From contig NZ_JASHKA010000003.1 in the NCBI RefSeq assembly GCF_030732845.1, forward strand, positions 372,001 to 436,000: a stretch of 64,000 bases of DNA, written 5' to 3'. Within the stretch, counting starts at the first letter, position 1. Every line of letters begins with the position of its first letter. The DNA is from Roseibium sp. MMSF_3544. Lineage in GTDB: Bacteria; Pseudomonadota; Alphaproteobacteria; Rhizobiales; Stappiaceae. Under the pieces are notes generated by a model. It made no database searches, was not told the origin of the DNA, and saw only the letters and a list, made by a program, of their open reading frames with translations. A program made the translations under genes and the position numbers. This document shows positions 62,527 to 64,000 of this stretch, piece after piece.

Positions 62527-63405
62527 TTGTCCGAGACTGAAAACCACCAACCGCTTTTCCTGACGACAAAGGAAGTCGCCGATCTTTTGCGCGTCAAGGA
62601 GCGCAAGGTCTACGACCTTGCGGCCGCAAACGAAATCCCGCACCGCAGGATCACCGGGAAACTCCTGTTTCCGGCCGAGGCGATTCGCTCCTGGATTGGC
62701 GGAACGGAAGACGCAGCTACCGCAGACAGGCCGAACGTGCTGGCGGGATCCCACGACCCGCTGCTGGACTGGGCCATAAAAGCATCGAACTGCGGGCTGG
62801 CAACGCTCTGCAACGGCAGCAGAGACGGGTTGGATCAGTTCTCGTCCGGAAATGCCGCGCTTGCCGGTATCCATATGCCGGAAGATGACGGCTGGAACAT
62901 TTCAGCGGTCTCCAATGCCGGGCTGACCGGCTGCGTTCTTCTCAACTGGGCTGTGCGCAAACGCGGACTGCTGGTTTCAGGCGATGCTGCCGACGACATC
63001 CGGTCCGTTGCAGATCTCGAAGGGCGTCGGGTGGCTTTGCGACAGCCCGGCGCCGGGACAGCGCTCCTTTTCGCAAGATTGCTTGGTGAAGCAGGACTGA
63101 GCGAAACCGATCTGGAATTGAGCAAGGACCAGGCCCATACCGAGAGCGATGCAGCAGCCGCCGTTGCCGCCGGGGACGTTGACGCAACGCTCGGCATCGA
63201 GGCAATGGCGCGGCAATTCAAGCTGACATTTCTACCGCTCGCCGACGAAAGTTTCGACCTGCTGATCGACCGCAAGTCCTACTTTACCGATCCGGTGCAG
63301 ACGCTTTTCGGTTTCGCGCAAAAACCTGATCTTGAGGAAAAGGCAAAAACTCTCGGCGGTTACGATCTGCAGGGCCTTGGAACGGTCCGCTGGCTGTCCG
63401 CCTGA
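62527..63405 (+). CDS. HTH and PBP-like domain regulator
   Basis: The start is TTG 62527 (MSETENHQPLFL). The 292-residue protein has an excisionase/MerR-type helix-turn-helix (LTTKEVADLLRVKERKVYDLAAANEIPHRRITGKLLFP) and a C-terminal periplasmic-binding-protein-like domain (~75-290: NGSRDGLDQFSSGNAALAGIHM, SDAAAAVAAGDVDATLGIEAMA). It is like ModE-linked one-component regulators that bind a small ligand in the cytoplasm. Divergent from the transporter operon, it may sense the imported compound or molybdate/tungstate; the ligand is unknown. Confidence 0.85.
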   Translation: MSETENHQPLFLTTKEVADLLRVKERKVYDLAAANEIPHRRITGKLLFPAEAIRSWIGGTEDAATADRPNVLAGSHDPLLDWAIKASNCGLATLCNGSRDGLDQFSSGNAALAGIHMPEDDGWNISAVSNAGLTGCVLLNWAVRKRGLLVSGDAADDIRSVADLEGRRVALRQPGAGTALLFARLLGEAGLSETDLELSKDQAHTESDAAAAVAAGDVDATLGIEAMARQFKLTFLPLADESFDLLIDRKSYFTDPVQTLFGFAQKPDLEEKAKTLGGYDLQGLGTVRWLSA

Positions 63406-63423
63406 GCCATACGGAGTACATTG

Positions 63424-63885
63424 ATGAGCGACATCCGACCGCATGAAATCATGGTGCCGACATCTGATCCAGACGATGCCCGGCTGCATTTCATCGGACG
63501 TATTCACACACCCTGGGACGACAGAAAGGATTGTCCGCGCCAGGGCAAGCAGGACGGGCCGGAGTGCCGGATCGAGGTTTTCGAGCCCTGGGTACCGGCG
63601 CTCAAGGGCATTGAAGATTACGACCAGATCGAGGTGCTTTACTGGCTCGACCGGTCACGACGGGACCTCGTGGTTCAAAACCCGGGACACAGCGACAAAA
63701 CCTTCGGCACCTTTGCCCTGAGGTCGCCTGTCAGACCGAATCCGATCGGAACCATCGGCGCCAAGCTGATCAGGGTCGACGGCGCAAACCTGATCGTTCG
63801 CGGGCTCGACTGTCTGAACGGAACACCCCTGATCGATCTCAAGCCGGACCGCTGTGCCTTTACACCCAAGGCCGCTCCGAAGTAG
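63424..63885 (+). CDS. trmO: TrmO-family tRNA methyltransferase (TsaA-like)
   Basis: ATG 63424 follows GGAG and gives 153 residues. The TrmO (TsaA/UPF0066) fold is shown by [66 protein letters not shown] and [15 protein letters not shown]. TrmO N6-methylates the threonylcarbamoyl-adenosine at position 37 of some tRNAs using SAM. It is shorter than Escherichia coli TrmO and lacks the C-terminal extension, like other short homologues. It lies 18 bases after the regulator gene. Confidence 0.88.
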   Translation: MSDIRPHEIMVPTSDPDDARLHFIGRIHTPWDDRKDCPRQGKQDGPECRIEVFEPWVPALKGIEDYDQIEVLYWLDRSRRDLVVQNPGHSDKTFGTFALRSPVRPNPIGTIGAKLIRVDGANLIVRGLDCLNGTPLIDLKPDRCAFTPKAAPK

Positions 63886-63985
63886 CCGGGCAACCATTCC
63901 AATCAGGCACGTTCCCATTCTGTTTCGTCGGCTTGACAAGACCCACCCGGAATTGAACAGTCCCGGGCGATTTCGGGAGGATTTC

Positions 63986-64000
63986 ATGCAGTCTGGATCA
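63986..64000 (+). CDS. start of a gene cut by the window edge
   Basis: GGGAGG at 63975-63980 is followed by ATG 63986 reading MQSGS to the edge. A TTGACA lies at 63933-63938, but no clear -10 follows. Only five codons are visible, so no product can be named. Confidence 0.45.

Overview
The window is a GC-rich alphaproteobacterial chromosome segment. The protein families suggest a marine or plant-associated member of the Hyphomicrobiales/Stappiaceae type, but this is inference: no rRNA or other taxonomic marker is present. Most of it is one large type VI secretion (T6SS) island with its accessory and regulatory genes. A housekeeping edge lies on the left (end of an RlpA-like gene, an iron-sulfur photolyase, tRNA-Arg(CCG)). 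A creatine uptake and degradation operon, a one-component regulator and a TrmO-type tRNA methyltransferase lie on the right.

Left accessory block (2969-11168, + strand): a beta-structured spike-like protein, a DUF2169 protein fused to pentapeptide repeats, a second pentapeptide protein, a DUF4150 PAAR-like tip, a DUF3540 protein and a TPR protein. This looks like a tip/adaptor module for loading T6SS spikes. It is followed by a convergent secreted von Willebrand A protein with six near-identical ~89-residue repeats (11187-13970) and a secreted coiled-coil protein (14289-16673).

Signalling block (16738-24251): two SpoIIE-type phosphatases, several HATPase and STAS switch proteins, a STAS-methyltransferase fusion and a lipoprotein. 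This is a partner-switching network placed directly beside tssA.

Core T6SS (24464-42979, + strand): tssA-tssB-tssC-tssE-tssF-tssG-tagH-tssJ-tssK-tssL-tssM-tagF-pppA-ppkA. It contains the full threonine-phosphorylation set (kinase, phosphatase, FHA protein, TagF). On the opposite strand lie a TssB-TssC-like fusion protein, a small unknown protein and a short VgrG. hcp follows with a consensus sigma-54 promoter, then clpV (tssH), a VasH-like sigma-54 activator and a second Ser/Thr kinase. A MinD-like ATPase, a coiled-coil protein and a membrane SH3 protein close the island.

Right block (56133-62042, - strand): potA-, potD-, potB- and potC-like ABC transporter genes followed by creatinase, with hairpins at two junctions that probably grade expression. 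The most notable observations are the TssB-TssC fusion paralog, the structured region upstream of hcp (CRP-like palindrome, 20-bp dyad, sigma-54 promoter), the long stem-loop in the tssB leader, the apparently modular spike (short VgrG plus separate beta-rich and PAAR-like proteins), and the dense stacking of partner switching, threonine phosphorylation and sigma-54 control around one T6SS.
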